A stretch of DNA of 64,000 nucleotides from CAZSHB01 sp964606885 (GCA_964606885.1 CAZSHB010000006.1:12402-76401), one strand, 5' to 3'; positions 51,243-60,254 are shown, counted from the stretch's first letter. Notes: generated by a model not told the origin, from the sequence alone. Made by a program: numbers and translations.

Positions 51243-51914
51243 ATGTTAACTACAAAGGTAAAAGGTATTGGCCAGATGGCTGTATGGTTTGCGCTAAGCG
51301 TAGTCCTTATAGGATTGAGCTTTGTTGATGTAACACCGCTTTTTGGTGTTTCTCAAAAGGCACTTTCAGTTGGTAGTTTACTTATGCCCTTAACAGGTGC
51401 TCTTACGGGTTGGCTGGCGTTTTTTGTAGCCGCAACACGTAGTGCGTTTGGTTTTTTTTCTACCGGTTCTTACGTGAGTTTTGCTTTGTATCTTCCTGGT
51501 CTATGCGCTGCCCTTGCGTGGCGTTCTAACAGCCGTTTACTCCATGTACTTTTACCACTTGCGTGTATGTTCGCTTTTGTGGCACATCCACAAGGTGCAC
51601 AAGCAGTTTTCTATAGTATGTATTGGTTGGTGCCAGTCGTTCTTAGTTTGGCTTGTTATAATCGTACACTTTTTGGACGCGCTCTTGCAGCAACCTTTAT
51701 AGCCCATGCGGTTGGTTCTGTAGTGTGGTTATATGCGTATGTAATTCCCGCTGCTGTGTGGAACAGTTTGATTCCTGTTGTATTGTTTGAACGTTTGTTA
51801 TTTGCACTTGCACTTGTATCGGTGTATAACACAGCTCACGTAGTGGTATCGATCGTACAATCTCACGTTAGCCGGAGATATTTGCAAGTATGGAAAAAAC
51901 GCTCAATCATTTAG
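51243..51914 (+). CDS. membrane protein, possible ECF transporter substrate-binding (S) component
   Basis: 223 residues with about six membrane helices: the first is VWFALSVVLIGLSFVDVTPL, followed by SVGSLLMPLTGALTGWLAFF. The size, helix count and lack of large loops resemble vitamin-binding S components of ECF transporters, but no diagnostic motif is seen and no ECF ATPase is in the window. The 3-prime 25 bases overlap uppS, so the two are co-expressed; a role linked to the wall or lipid pathway cannot be excluded. Confidence 0.45.
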   Translation: MLTTKVKGIGQMAVWFALSVVLIGLSFVDVTPLFGVSQKALSVGSLLMPLTGALTGWLAFFVAATRSAFGFFSTGSYVSFALYLPGLCAALAWRSNSRLLHVLLPLACMFAFVAHPQGAQAVFYSMYWLVPVVLSLACYNRTLFGRALAATFIAHAVGSVVWLYAYVIPAAVWNSLIPVVLFERLLFALALVSVYNTAHVVVSIVQSHVSRRYLQVWKKRSII

Positions 51915-52591
51915 CAGTTATTATGGATGGTAATCGTCGTTGGGCCAAAAAACAGGGCTTACAATCGGCGGCTGGTTACCGAGAAGGTGGCTTTGGAGCA
52001 GTTAAAAGGACCATTCTTTTTTGCATCGATAGAAGCATTAAACACCTTTCTTTATACACCTTTTCTTTAGAAAATTTCCGCCGTCCTCAGTATGAACAAG
52101 ACCTGTTATTCGACACAATTGTGACTGAAGGTACCAAAGCGTTACCGTTCTTTAACGAACACAATATTAAAGTACAGTTTATTGGGGATCGCACACAGTT
52201 TCCTGAAAAAGTGTTACCGACCTGCCAGTTGATTGAAGAAGGCACCAAAAACAATACGGGCTGTGTGTTGAACTTCTTGTTCTGTTATGGCGCTCGCCAA
52301 GAAATGATTTGTGGTATTAAAAAATTAGTGCACAAAATTAAAACGGGCATGCTCAAAGAAGATGAGATTACCGAAGATACTTTTAACCAATGTTTATGGA
52401 CGCAGGGAACACCTGAGCCAGAATTGATTATTCGTACCAGTGGTGCAAAAAGATTAAGCAACTTCTTGTTATATCAAGCTGCGTACAGTGAATTTTATTT
52501 CTTAGACTGTTTATGGCCAGAAGTGACCGAAGAGCATCTTGCACAAGCTACTGCAGCATTCACTATGACACAAAGGAATTTTGGCGTATGA
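51890..52591 (+). CDS. uppS: undecaprenyl diphosphate synthase
   Basis: 233 residues. Cis-prenyltransferase making the C55 lipid carrier used by MraY and MurG. Motifs: LAVIMDGNRRWAKKQGLQSA with the catalytic Asp, GYREGGFGAVKRTI, LYTFSLENFRRP, and PEPELIIRTSGAKRLSNFLL with YSEFYFLDCLWPE. Overlaps the membrane protein gene upstream and shares ATGA with gpsA downstream, so translation is coupled. Confidence 0.95.
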   Translation: MEKTLNHLAVIMDGNRRWAKKQGLQSAAGYREGGFGAVKRTILFCIDRSIKHLSLYTFSLENFRRPQYEQDLLFDTIVTEGTKALPFFNEHNIKVQFIGDRTQFPEKVLPTCQLIEEGTKNNTGCVLNFLFCYGARQEMICGIKKLVHKIKTGMLKEDEITEDTFNQCLWTQGTPEPELIIRTSGAKRLSNFLLYQAAYSEFYFLDCLWPEVTEEHLAQATAAFTMTQRNFGV

Positions 52592-53565
52592 AAGTTGCCG
52601 TACTAGGCGGTGGGGCATGGGGAACAGCAATCGCATCGGTATTGGCACATAATCATCAGAATGTTGTTTTATGGTGTTACGAAGAGTCGGTGGTAGACGC
52701 TATTAAAAATGAGTGTTGTAATACTACCTATTTGCCTGGTCTGACGTTACCAAAAAATATTCGTCCAACGACCTGTTTGCAGGAAGCGCTTGCAGGCGCA
52801 TCGGTACTCTTTGAAGCGGTACCTGTCCCCTATTTGCGCGCAGTACTCAAACAAGCGTTGCCGTACTATCACAAGGATCAGTACTGGGTTGTGCTCAGTA
52901 AGGGGCTTGAACAACAGAGTCTACATTTGCCATCTGAAGTATTACAGGATGTGTTTGGTATAGACACACAAGTGGGCGTTCTTATGGGGCCAAGCTTTGC
53001 ACATGATGTGGTAGAAAAACAGTACACGGCAGTCAATCTTGCAGCCACGTCGCCCGCACTCAGTACGCATGTTGAGCATCTGATAAAAACTGATTATTTC
53101 TTAGTCAAACCGCTTGATGACATGATCGGTATGCAATGGTGTGCAATTTTGAAAAATTGCATCACCGTTGGCATGGGCATTTTAGAAGGTGCTGGGTATA
53201 CCGATAACACGAAGACTTTTTTCTTGGTGCAAGCATTACAAGAGATAAAAACTATTGTAGAAAAAGCTGGGGGCAAAACATCGACGGTGTATAATTTTGC
53301 CGGAATTGGTGATTTGATGTTAACAGCGCTTGGTACACAAAGTCGTAATCTAAAAGCGGGTCGCCTTAAAGGGCAGGGTGTAGCGAATCATGACATTAAA
53401 GAGAAGCTTGGCCATTTGCCAGAAGGGTTCCATGCGATTGTATCTGTGCATGCATGGTTACAAAAAAAACAGGTACACGCTCCGTTAGTTTCTGCAATTT
53501 ATGAGATTATAGAACAAAAAAAAGCGCATGATGTTTTAATTCATGCGCTTTTAAAAACTATCTAA
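52588..53565 (+). CDS. gpsA: glycerol-3-phosphate dehydrogenase (NAD(P)+)
   Basis: 325 residues; the start ATG 52588 overlaps the uppS stop. Makes sn-glycerol 3-phosphate from dihydroxyacetone phosphate for phospholipid synthesis. N-terminal Rossmann motif VAVLGGGAWGTAIASVLAHN, then VVLSKGLEQQ, GVLMGPSFAHDVV, the catalytic Lys in CAILKNCITVGMGILEG, and FAGIGDLMLTALGTQSRN. Full length. Confidence 0.95.
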   Translation: MKVAVLGGGAWGTAIASVLAHNHQNVVLWCYEESVVDAIKNECCNTTYLPGLTLPKNIRPTTCLQEALAGASVLFEAVPVPYLRAVLKQALPYYHKDQYWVVLSKGLEQQSLHLPSEVLQDVFGIDTQVGVLMGPSFAHDVVEKQYTAVNLAATSPALSTHVEHLIKTDYFLVKPLDDMIGMQWCAILKNCITVGMGILEGAGYTDNTKTFFLVQALQEIKTIVEKAGGKTSTVYNFAGIGDLMLTALGTQSRNLKAGRLKGQGVANHDIKEKLGHLPEGFHAIVSVHAWLQKKQVHAPLVSAIYEIIEQKKAHDVLIHALLKTI

Positions 53566-53571
53566 TGCGTA

Positions 53572-54015
53572 TTAAGCAGTGTGGTCTTGTTCGTCAGCAT
53601 CAACAACTGCTGGAGCAGCTGGTGCTACTGGTACAGCCACAGGAGCTACAACTGGTGCAACTACGGGTGCTGGTGCTACAGGAGCAGCTTCAACAGCCGC
53701 TTCTTCTTGTCCAGCAATAACGCCTAATGCTCTGATTTGGTTATCAAGATCAACTATCCCTGCGTCAACAGCAGCGCTGATTTTGATCAAACGAGCTTTA
53801 AGTGCAGTTAAGTTTGCTTGTGTTTCTTGGATGTTATCAAGTGCGCCCTTAAGTGCAGTAATTGCTGCTACCAAGTGAACATTTGCAGAACCTCTTTTAA
53901 TTGCGCGTTCGCTTGCTTCAATTGCTTTTTCAATGGCGCCGTGAGTGATGTGAGATTTTGCGTGAACTGCTGTTGATGCTAGAAGACAGAGGCCTAATAC
54001 TACGTGCTTTTTCAT
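53572..54015 (-). CDS. secreted helical protein with Ala/Pro/Val-rich tail
   Basis: 147 residues; AAAGGAGTTG precedes ATG 54015. Signal peptide MKKHVVLGLCLLASTAVHA. A helical, possibly coiled-coil part (AIEKAIEASERAIKRGSANV, NIQETQANLTALKARLI) is followed by a low-complexity segment of alternating Ala, Pro and Val (APVVAPVVAPVAVPVAPAAP) and an acidic end. Such tails are flexible, rod-like linkers. Same strand as a second small helical secreted gene just upstream. Confidence 0.6.
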   Translation of the reverse strand: MKKHVVLGLCLLASTAVHAKSHITHGAIEKAIEASERAIKRGSANVHLVAAITALKGALDNIQETQANLTALKARLIKISAAVDAGIVDLDNQIRALGVIAGQEEAAVEAAPVAPAPVVAPVVAPVAVPVAPAAPAVVDADEQDHTA

Positions 54016-54085
54016 GGGACAACTCCTTTTAGGATAGTGATAAATCGGACGTACCGTAACATGCTTATTTAAAAAAAAGATAGAG

Positions 54086-54373
54086 TTATTGTTCTTCTTT
54101 TTGATTATTATTTGTTTCTTTAGTTTCTGTGTAATCAGGGTGCGTTTGGAGTTGTTCTGCAGCTAGTGCTTGCCATGCACTAAAATCAATAGAACGTTGC
54201 GTTGCTTCAGCAGATAAACTTGCTGCTTGTTCCCGTAGGTTTGCTAAAATTCCAATAATTTGATCAAGAATAATAGTCAGTTGATCAAGCTTGGTTTTAT
54301 CAACACACACATGGTCAACGTGTGCTTGCAGTCCTGTCTGTGCAATAAGGCAAAAGAGTACTATTTTTTTCAT
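54086..54373 (-). CDS. small secreted helical protein
   Basis: 95 residues; AAAGGATCTCACTA precedes ATG 54373. Signal peptide MKKIVLFCLIAQTGLQA. The mature part has a leucine/isoleucine heptad-like helix (KLDQLTIILDQIIGILANLR) suited to a coiled coil, then a polar Asn/Glu/Lys tail. Single Cys near the start. No family recognised. Upstream of the 53572 gene by 70 bases. Confidence 0.55.
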   Translation of the reverse strand: MKKIVLFCLIAQTGLQAHVDHVCVDKTKLDQLTIILDQIIGILANLREQAASLSAEATQRSIDFSAWQALAAEQLQTHPDYTETKETNNNQKEEQ

Positions 54374-54445
54374 TAGTGAGATCCTTTAAGGCGTGTGTAA
54401 GATAGCTACGTAGTGTAGATGTGTAGCTGTCGTCAAAAAGGTTTG

Positions 54446-55147
54446 TCAACGCTTTGCGTGCACATGGATGGTAGTCGGCTTTTTAAGATCGATGTATGAA
54501 CCAGCAAGTGGTTTTTGTTCGGTGATAATGCATTGGCAGCATGAGAGCGATTGGTTACAGCCATGCTGTACTTGGAGCGTGAGATTGTGAAGTGTTAAAA
54601 ATTCATACGCATGGTGTACGGTCAAGTTGATAAAGGATGGTAATAACACAAGTTCTTGTTGATTGTTACTGATATACAGCGTGAGTTTTTTTTGATTGAG
54701 CGGCGTGCCAGCTGCAGGTTCTTGGCTGAGTACGGTGGCATGTAAGGTGTTTGATGGAACAGGCACTATGGTATACGCAATCGCTTCTTTTTTTAAAAGA
54801 GTAACGGCCGCATCTTGTGGCATGTCGGTACAATCAGGAGCAGTATGCTGTTGAGGTTCTGATGAAGTGACTACTAAGATAGTTTGGTGTGGGCGTATTG
54901 CTCGTTGGGGACTTGGTGTTTGAAAGAGAATAGTACCAATGGGTAATGTTTCGTCTTCTTGTGTACGTAAAAGTTTAAGAGAAAGATTACATGCGGCAGC
55001 GTCTTGTAACGCAGTGTGTAAAGGTTTGCCAAGAAGATGGGGGACGGTTGTCGTGCTGACATTAAAAAAAAGATACGGCATAACATACCCAAGAGCAAAG
55101 CACGCAAAGGGAATAAGCCAGAGAAATTTTTTTAATAGTGTACGCAT
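54446..55147 (-). CDS. membrane-anchored PASTA-domain protein
   Basis: 233 residues. One N-terminal membrane helix (FLWLIPFACFALGYVMPYLF), then three PASTA domains of about 65 residues: TTVPHLLGKPLHTALQDAAA, DCTDMPQDAAVTLLKKEA and VLLPSFINLTVHHAYEFLTL, each with the TILFQTPSPQ-type turn (VLSQEPAAGTPL; ITEQKPLAGSYI). PASTA domains bind muropeptides or cell wall and usually hang on Ser/Thr kinases or PBPs; here there is no enzyme domain. It is downstream of rnpB. Confidence 0.82.
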   Translation of the reverse strand: MRTLLKKFLWLIPFACFALGYVMPYLFFNVSTTTVPHLLGKPLHTALQDAAACNLSLKLLRTQEDETLPIGTILFQTPSPQRAIRPHQTILVVTSSEPQQHTAPDCTDMPQDAAVTLLKKEAIAYTIVPVPSNTLHATVLSQEPAAGTPLNQKKLTLYISNNQQELVLLPSFINLTVHHAYEFLTLHNLTLQVQHGCNQSLSCCQCIITEQKPLAGSYIDLKKPTTIHVHAKR

Positions 55148-55175
55148 GTGATGGTATCCAAAGGTGGAAAAAGCA

Positions 55176-55478
55176 GTGAATCAATAAGCCGGATTCTGTG
55201 TTTGGCAACCATGTATCTAAGCGACATACCCGCATGTTTAAATGGGAACAAACTACCCGACATGCCTATTTTGTCTTGCTCCAAGTAGGGTTTACCCCGC
55301 CATTATATTGCTATAACAACCTGTGCGCTCTTACCGCACTTTTTCACCCTTACCTACGTTTCTGTAGGCGGTTATTTTCTGTGGCACTTTCCATGAGCTC
55401 GCACTCTCCTTGATTGCATGCTTACGCATCCTCCCAAGGTACTTTGTTTGTTAGGAGTCCGGACTTTCCTCTTAAGTA
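55176..55478 (-). ncRNA. rnpB: RNase P RNA (bacterial class A)
   Basis: Read on the minus strand it begins with GAGGAAAGTCCGGACTCC and contains the universal segments CACAGAAAATAACCGCC, AGGGTGAAAAAGTGCGGTAA, GAGCGCAC, GGTAAACCCTACTTGGAGC, AAGACAAAATAGG, and the closing ACAGAATCCGGCTTAT that pairs with the start. About 303 bases, shorter than the usual 350-400, so some peripheral helices are trimmed. It is the catalytic part of the tRNA 5-prime maturation enzyme; RnpA is not in the window. Ends are accurate to a few bases. Confidence 0.95.
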
Positions 55479-55487
55479 ACTGTAAGG

Positions 55488-55940
55488 TTACAAGCGATTG
55501 CCTCGTTTCACTGCTATTAACCATTTCAAAGAGAAATTCATTAAGGTAAATATACCACCAAAAATCAGGATTGTATAGGCAATCAGGCCTCCTAGTGAGA
55601 TCATGTTATGAGCTTGGTATAAGCTGTAGAGCCAGTACCCACTCATTAAAGATGTGAGCAGTATCTGTTGGTGTTGAACATGCTGGAGGGCCCAGCGTGT
55701 TGCAAGAAGAGCTGCAATAAAAAGGTACAAAAATGCGCCGGTAATACCGTACAAAAAAAGTCCGTGCAGCAGTGCTGGTAACAGGAGAAATACGGATTCA
55801 GCATACGTCAGTGTTGCGTAACAACCGATCAAAAGTCCTGCAATAGTGCAGGGAAAAAGAGGTAAAGAAAATAGTGCTGTTAGACACATATCCAAAAAAA
55901 ATAAAATAGTTTGTATTACTAAGAAGAATATAAAAAACAT
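55488..55940 (-). CDS. integral membrane protein, MreD-like in size
   Basis: 150 residues from ATG 55940 (GGAGAAA ahead). Four to five membrane helices (FIFFLVIQTILFFLDMCL, LPLFPCTIAGLLIGCYATLT, LLPALLHGLFLYGITGAFLY). Size and helix pattern would fit MreD, the partner of MreB in the elongasome, but no clear MreD motif is seen. It is only ten bases ahead of rnpB on the same strand. Confidence 0.45.
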   Translation of the reverse strand: MFFIFFLVIQTILFFLDMCLTALFSLPLFPCTIAGLLIGCYATLTYAESVFLLLPALLHGLFLYGITGAFLYLFIAALLATRWALQHVQHQQILLTSLMSGYWLYSLYQAHNMISLGGLIAYTILIFGGIFTLMNFSLKWLIAVKRGNRL

Positions 55941-55996
55941 TTGTATTTCTCCTATGAGCTTATTCTGTGCATGCTTTTGGTGTGAGCCTTGCTTGG

Positions 55997-56024
55997 TTGA
56001 CAATTTGTAGGTGTGCTGTAAAGT
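55997..56024 (+). promoter_or_regulatory. sigma-70-type promoter for the 56076 gene
   Basis: A consensus -35 TTGACA (55997-56002), a 16-base spacer, and TAAAGT (56019-56024). The start codon with TTGGAG is about 50 bases downstream. Confidence 0.55.
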
Positions 56025-56075
56025 TGTCCGGTGTTAAGTTACAGTATATATAACTTTGTTTTGGAGTTACTAATT

Positions 56076-56351
56076 ATGAAAAAAACTTTATTAGCAGTTT
56101 CGCTTTTAGTTTCAAGTCTAGTAGTTGCATCAGATGCGCCAGCAGCTCCTGCGACTCAAACTTTGAAAGACAGATTTGTGGGTTACGCAGCTTCTGCTAA
56201 AGATGGTGTTGTAAACGCTGCAGGTTATGCAAAAACTAACTTGACCAACCGTTATGTTCTTGGTGGCGTTGCAGCAGTTGTTGTTGCAGTAGTTGCATAT
56301 AAGTACATAACTTCACACAAGAAAGCAAAGTCTACTAAGGCTGCTTTCTAA
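56076..56351 (+). CDS. small secreted protein with a C-terminal membrane anchor
   Basis: 91 residues from ATG 56076. Signal peptide MKKTLLAVSLLVSSLVVA, a short Ala-rich middle (FVGYAASAKDGVVNAAGYAK), one C-terminal helix (VLGGVAAVVVAVVAYKYI) and a basic tail (HKKAKSTKAAF). A protein with an export signal and a tail anchor may sit in an outer or host membrane, or stay in the inner membrane facing out. A consensus promoter and a strong terminator suggest high expression. No family recognised. Confidence 0.6.
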   Translation: MKKTLLAVSLLVSSLVVASDAPAAPATQTLKDRFVGYAASAKDGVVNAAGYAKTNLTNRYVLGGVAAVVVAVVAYKYITSHKKAKSTKAAF

Positions 56352-56374
56352 GATTAGTATTTAGAAAAAAAAAT

Positions 56375-56408
56375 AAAAGGTCGTTTGTAACAGAACGGCC
56401 TTTTTTGT
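56375..56408 (+). terminator. rho-independent terminator
   Basis: AAAAGGTCGTT / AACGGCCTTTT stem with one G-T pair, eight-base loop, followed by T residues. It closes the 56076 gene. Confidence 0.8.
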
Positions 56409-56433
56409 TGTCCTTAGGGGACATGGGGTTTAT

Positions 56434-58320
56434 GTGATTGCTCGTTCTACGTTTCGTTCCTTTTTTCTGACAAGTTGTATTGTTGCGGCAGTATGTGGTG
56501 TTGCGCTTTTTGGGGGATTATGGCTTTCCTTAAAAACGGCACCTGTTGTGGATTTTTCTGTCTTGCAACAGTACGCACCTGGCAAACCTTCAGTCTTACT
56601 TGATTGTCATGGCAAACAATGGGGCCAGTTTCAACTTGATAAACGGACGCCCGTTTCTATGGATGGTATTCCTACCACTGTTGTTAAAGCATTTGTAGCG
56701 GCAGAAGATTGGAAGTTTTTTGAACATAACGGTATATCGCTTAAAGGAATTGCTCGTTCTGTAGTAGTTAATATGACGCAAGGGCGTGTGGTGCAAGGAG
56801 CAAGTACCATCACGCAGCAGTTAGTAAAACTATTATTTTTTGATACTCAGCGCACGTTTAAAAGAAAAATTAAAGAACAGCTTTTAGCGCTTCTTGTTGA
56901 ACAGCAATTTACCAAAGACCATATTTTAGAAATGTATTTAAACCATGTGTACTTTGGTGCAGGTGTGTATGGTGTACAAGCGGCAGCACAAAGGTTTTGG
57001 GGCGTGTCTGTTGATCGCGTTACTATTGCACAAGCAGCACTACTAGCAGCAGTTGTCTGTTCGCCTGGTCATTACTCTCCGTTGTTTTATCCACTTTCAG
57101 CACAACAGCGACGTAATGTAGTGCTGGGCAAAATGAAGACGCTTGGGTTTATTACACAAGAGCAGTACACGCATGCATGTCAAGAACCACTTAATCTGAT
57201 TGCCTACCACCAAGATGAATGTGGACTTTATGCAAAAGAAACCATACGTACGCAGCTAGAAGAAAAGTTGGGTAAAAAAGCACTTTACACACAAGGTTTG
57301 ACCATTCAAACAACGCTTGATGTTACCATGCAAAAACATGCAGATACGGCTTCTGTTAGTCACTTTGAACGTATGCGCCAAGCGTATGGAGGTGATATTC
57401 AGGGAGCATTAATTACACTTGATAATAAAACAGGTGGTATACGTGCGTTAGTTGGTGGGGTTGATTTCCATGCATCGCCTTTTAATAGAGCGTTGCAAGC
57501 GCGCAGACAGCAAGGATCCGTTTTTAAACCTCTTATTTATACAGCAGCGTTACTGCATGGAAGATCCTTAGCAGATATGGCGGTTGAGCAAGCGGGTAAA
57601 AAGTGGGAGCCGCGAAATTATCATAGAAAGTTTGAAGGGCCCATGACGTTAGCGCGCGCGTTCTCGTATTCCAACAATATTATTTCGGTAAAAATTATTT
57701 TAGATGTTGGCCCACAGGCGGTGGTTGATCTTGCACTTAAATGTCGATTGGTTGGTCCGTTACATCCGTATCCTTCGTTGGCTCTTGGGTGCGTGGATAG
57801 TACGCTTGCAGAAGTTGCAGCAATGTTTTCTGTGTTTGCACATGATGGTATCTATACACAGCCGCATTTGATTGAGTGGGTAAAGGACACGACGGGCAAA
57901 AAAATTATTAAACACAGACCTGTTGAAGAACAGATTATTCCTACACGCGTTGCACATCAAATAGGTGCAAATCTTATGCTTGGATTAGAGCGGCGTAAAA
58001 AACAGACAACATCGTGGATAGATTCGCAAGCGATGGGTAAAACGGGAACCACGAACGATTCAAGAACCTGTTGGTTTGTAGGGTCAACGCCAGAACTCAC
58101 TACTGCCGTATATGTGGGGTGCGATGACAATAGACCTTTGGGTAAGTATGTGTTCCCGGTACAAACGGCTTATCCTTTATGGTTGGCTTTTCATAAAAAA
58201 ATACCAACACAACAAAAACAGTTTGTGTTTGATCCGTCATTACAATCACTTACCATTAATTGGAAAACGGGAGAGCCGGCTACGCTTGGTGATCCTGAAG
58301 TAGTGTCTCTTCTTATCTAA
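56434..58320 (+). CDS. class A penicillin-binding protein (PBP1a-like)
   Basis: 628 residues. The start appears to be GTG 56434, since the nearby ATG is out of frame. One N-terminal membrane helix, then a family 51 glycosyltransferase (AFVAAEDWKFFEHNG with the catalytic Glu, VVQGASTITQQLVKL, EMYLNHVYFGAGVYGVQAAA) and a transpeptidase with its three motifs: SVFK in RRQQGSVFKPLIY, SNN in SYSNNIISVK, and KTG in AMGKTGTTNDSRTCWFVGS. It polymerises and crosslinks peptidoglycan at the outer face of the inner membrane. Confidence 0.93.
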   Translation: MIARSTFRSFFLTSCIVAAVCGVALFGGLWLSLKTAPVVDFSVLQQYAPGKPSVLLDCHGKQWGQFQLDKRTPVSMDGIPTTVVKAFVAAEDWKFFEHNGISLKGIARSVVVNMTQGRVVQGASTITQQLVKLLFFDTQRTFKRKIKEQLLALLVEQQFTKDHILEMYLNHVYFGAGVYGVQAAAQRFWGVSVDRVTIAQAALLAAVVCSPGHYSPLFYPLSAQQRRNVVLGKMKTLGFITQEQYTHACQEPLNLIAYHQDECGLYAKETIRTQLEEKLGKKALYTQGLTIQTTLDVTMQKHADTASVSHFERMRQAYGGDIQGALITLDNKTGGIRALVGGVDFHASPFNRALQARRQQGSVFKPLIYTAALLHGRSLADMAVEQAGKKWEPRNYHRKFEGPMTLARAFSYSNNIISVKIILDVGPQAVVDLALKCRLVGPLHPYPSLALGCVDSTLAEVAAMFSVFAHDGIYTQPHLIEWVKDTTGKKIIKHRPVEEQIIPTRVAHQIGANLMLGLERRKKQTTSWIDSQAMGKTGTTNDSRTCWFVGSTPELTTAVYVGCDDNRPLGKYVFPVQTAYPLWLAFHKKIPTQQKQFVFDPSLQSLTINWKTGEPATLGDPEVVSLLI

Positions 58321-58400
58321 TAAAGCCGTATCACCTTGACTTGCTGGGCATGATTTCAGTACATCTGATAGCTCAAGCAACAATAAAAAAGGGAAAAATT

Positions 58401-60149
58401 ATGAGATGGTATGCGGCACTTTTTCTTCTGTTGTATACAGGTTCAAGCATGGGTAGTTTTGGTAGTTCGCTTAGTTCGGTTGAAGGCTTTGGAGAATCAA
58501 TCGGGTCTACCACCATGAACGTGGTGAACGGTTTTAAGTCTATGGGCGGTGCAGTTCCATCGGGCTATACATACAGCTTTTGTGTGATCAATGGATGTGC
58601 ACAACCAGTAATGGTTAAAGCAAAAGGTATGAAAGATATTATGGGCGCCCAATTTGCGGGTAGCATTAAAAATCAAACAACCATTAATCCTGGCACATCA
58701 AGTGGCACACAATTTAACAAGATTAGTTTGTATTTTGAGATTGAGTTTAGTACGACAGGTGGCACCTTTTTTTCTGAAAAGCATTATCAGCTTGGTGTAA
58801 AAAATGATCCTGCAACGTACATGTATCATACGTATCAAGATCAGGGCGGCAATCTGTGCGGCGAAGAAGTAGGTTCCGGCTACGTTGATACATCTGCTGG
58901 TTTTATGAGTGTTATCTACAATAATACGGCCAATACTGTCCCTGTTTCTTTTTCATTTGGAACTAATCCGATTACCATCAATCTAGAACCGCAATCGTGG
59001 AACTATCTGACTGATGTTGCGAGCTATGCCATTCGCCCAACAACAGGGTCTTTAAATTTTGGCACCTATGGATCTGTGGTAGTAGGTAAAACGGGCATGG
59101 GCCAAACTGAAACGCAAGGACAACAACCAGGGTCAACTCCGTCAGTATCTCCTGCAGTGTATAATTATGAAATTTATGGTACCACAGCGTTTGAAAGTGG
59201 TATGGCGCCCGGTAATTTTGCGCAACCAACCACGGGTGCAATTCGCTCAATTACGCCTATGCCCTGTTATATTTGGAACCAATCTGCTGAATATTCACAA
59301 GCAACGTTTAGCCAAACATTAGTACCTGCTCAGATACCAGGGCAATCGGTATGGTTACTGTACACGGGCCCTGGGTACAACAGCAATACGCAAAAAATTG
59401 AACAACCGTTTATAGGGCAGATTCCGTACGGACAAACAGTGGAAGCATTTTTAATTCGTCCAACATTACAAGACTATTATGGGCGTTTTTATTTGGTTCG
59501 TTTAAACACAACGGACGTAACAAAAGCACAAGCATTTTTACAAAGTATTGCTGCAGGCACGTTAACGGTTCCGCAGTTAAAAGTTGACCCTACCGTGCTT
59601 GCTAAACAAACAGTGACTAGTTTGATCCAAACCTATGCGGGGATACTTCCTGATACACTTGGATTATTGCAAGATGCAAACGGTACGCAAGGGTACATTA
59701 TGCTTGAAGATGTCTTTTTACCGTACGGTTTAGGGTCAGGTCCCTTTTATTACAGTGTACCTGCTCCTAATTACGATGTAAGCCAGATGTTTTCTACGTT
59801 TAGTTTTTTACAAGCGTTTACCAGTTCTGATCAGATTAATCAGTCGGTTACTAACTTCCAAACTGCTTTAACAAGTTGGATACAAGGGTACGCAAGCGAT
59901 CCTGTGTCTACACAAGCGAGCATGCAGCAGTTTTTACTTGCTAACGGTACGGCTAACTGTATTGCGGTTGATAAGAATGGTAACAAGAGTCTAACTCCAG
60001 TGGGGATGACTGCTTTAAATATGATGCTTTATGGGCCTGCAAGTATGACGCAATTACCTGTTTGTTACCAAGTAGGACAGAATTATCAAAACCAAGCGCC
60101 CGATGGATTTCCCACAACGTCAGTATCGTTTCCAGTAATAAGTGCGTAG
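58401..60149 (+). CDS. large secreted protein, unknown function
   Basis: 582 residues from ATG 58401 (AAGGGAAAA ahead). Signal peptide MRWYAALFLLLYTGSSMG. The chain is rich in Gly, Ser, Thr, Gln and aromatic residues. A first half with predicted beta strands (YSFCVINGCAQPVMVKAKGM, GFMSVIYNNTANTVPVSFSF) leads to a middle linker (TETQGQQPGSTPSVSP) and a second half with PFIGQIPYGQTVEAFLIRP and helices near the end (ASMQQFLLANGTANCIAV). No known domain recognised. Probably a surface or extracellular protein. Confidence 0.6.
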   Translation: MRWYAALFLLLYTGSSMGSFGSSLSSVEGFGESIGSTTMNVVNGFKSMGGAVPSGYTYSFCVINGCAQPVMVKAKGMKDIMGAQFAGSIKNQTTINPGTSSGTQFNKISLYFEIEFSTTGGTFFSEKHYQLGVKNDPATYMYHTYQDQGGNLCGEEVGSGYVDTSAGFMSVIYNNTANTVPVSFSFGTNPITINLEPQSWNYLTDVASYAIRPTTGSLNFGTYGSVVVGKTGMGQTETQGQQPGSTPSVSPAVYNYEIYGTTAFESGMAPGNFAQPTTGAIRSITPMPCYIWNQSAEYSQATFSQTLVPAQIPGQSVWLLYTGPGYNSNTQKIEQPFIGQIPYGQTVEAFLIRPTLQDYYGRFYLVRLNTTDVTKAQAFLQSIAAGTLTVPQLKVDPTVLAKQTVTSLIQTYAGILPDTLGLLQDANGTQGYIMLEDVFLPYGLGSGPFYYSVPAPNYDVSQMFSTFSFLQAFTSSDQINQSVTNFQTALTSWIQGYASDPVSTQASMQQFLLANGTANCIAVDKNGNKSLTPVGMTALNMMLYGPASMTQLPVCYQVGQNYQNQAPDGFPTTSVSFPVISA

Positions 60150-60254
60150 TACTCATTAAAAAAGAGCGATTTTGTAGTTTGGCATGCAGTTTTTGGTATA
60201 CTTACTCTTGTATTGTGTAAGTAAGTAAATAATAAGCTGCATGAGGAACAAGAG

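Noticed and set aside
53579..53878. Plus-strand frame of 99 codons rich in Ala, Gly and Thr
   Set aside because: Antisense shadow of the Ala/Pro/Val-repeat tail of the secreted helical protein on the minus strand.
55198..55413. Plus-strand frame of 71 codons
   Set aside because: Lies entirely opposite the RNase P RNA gene; no RBS.
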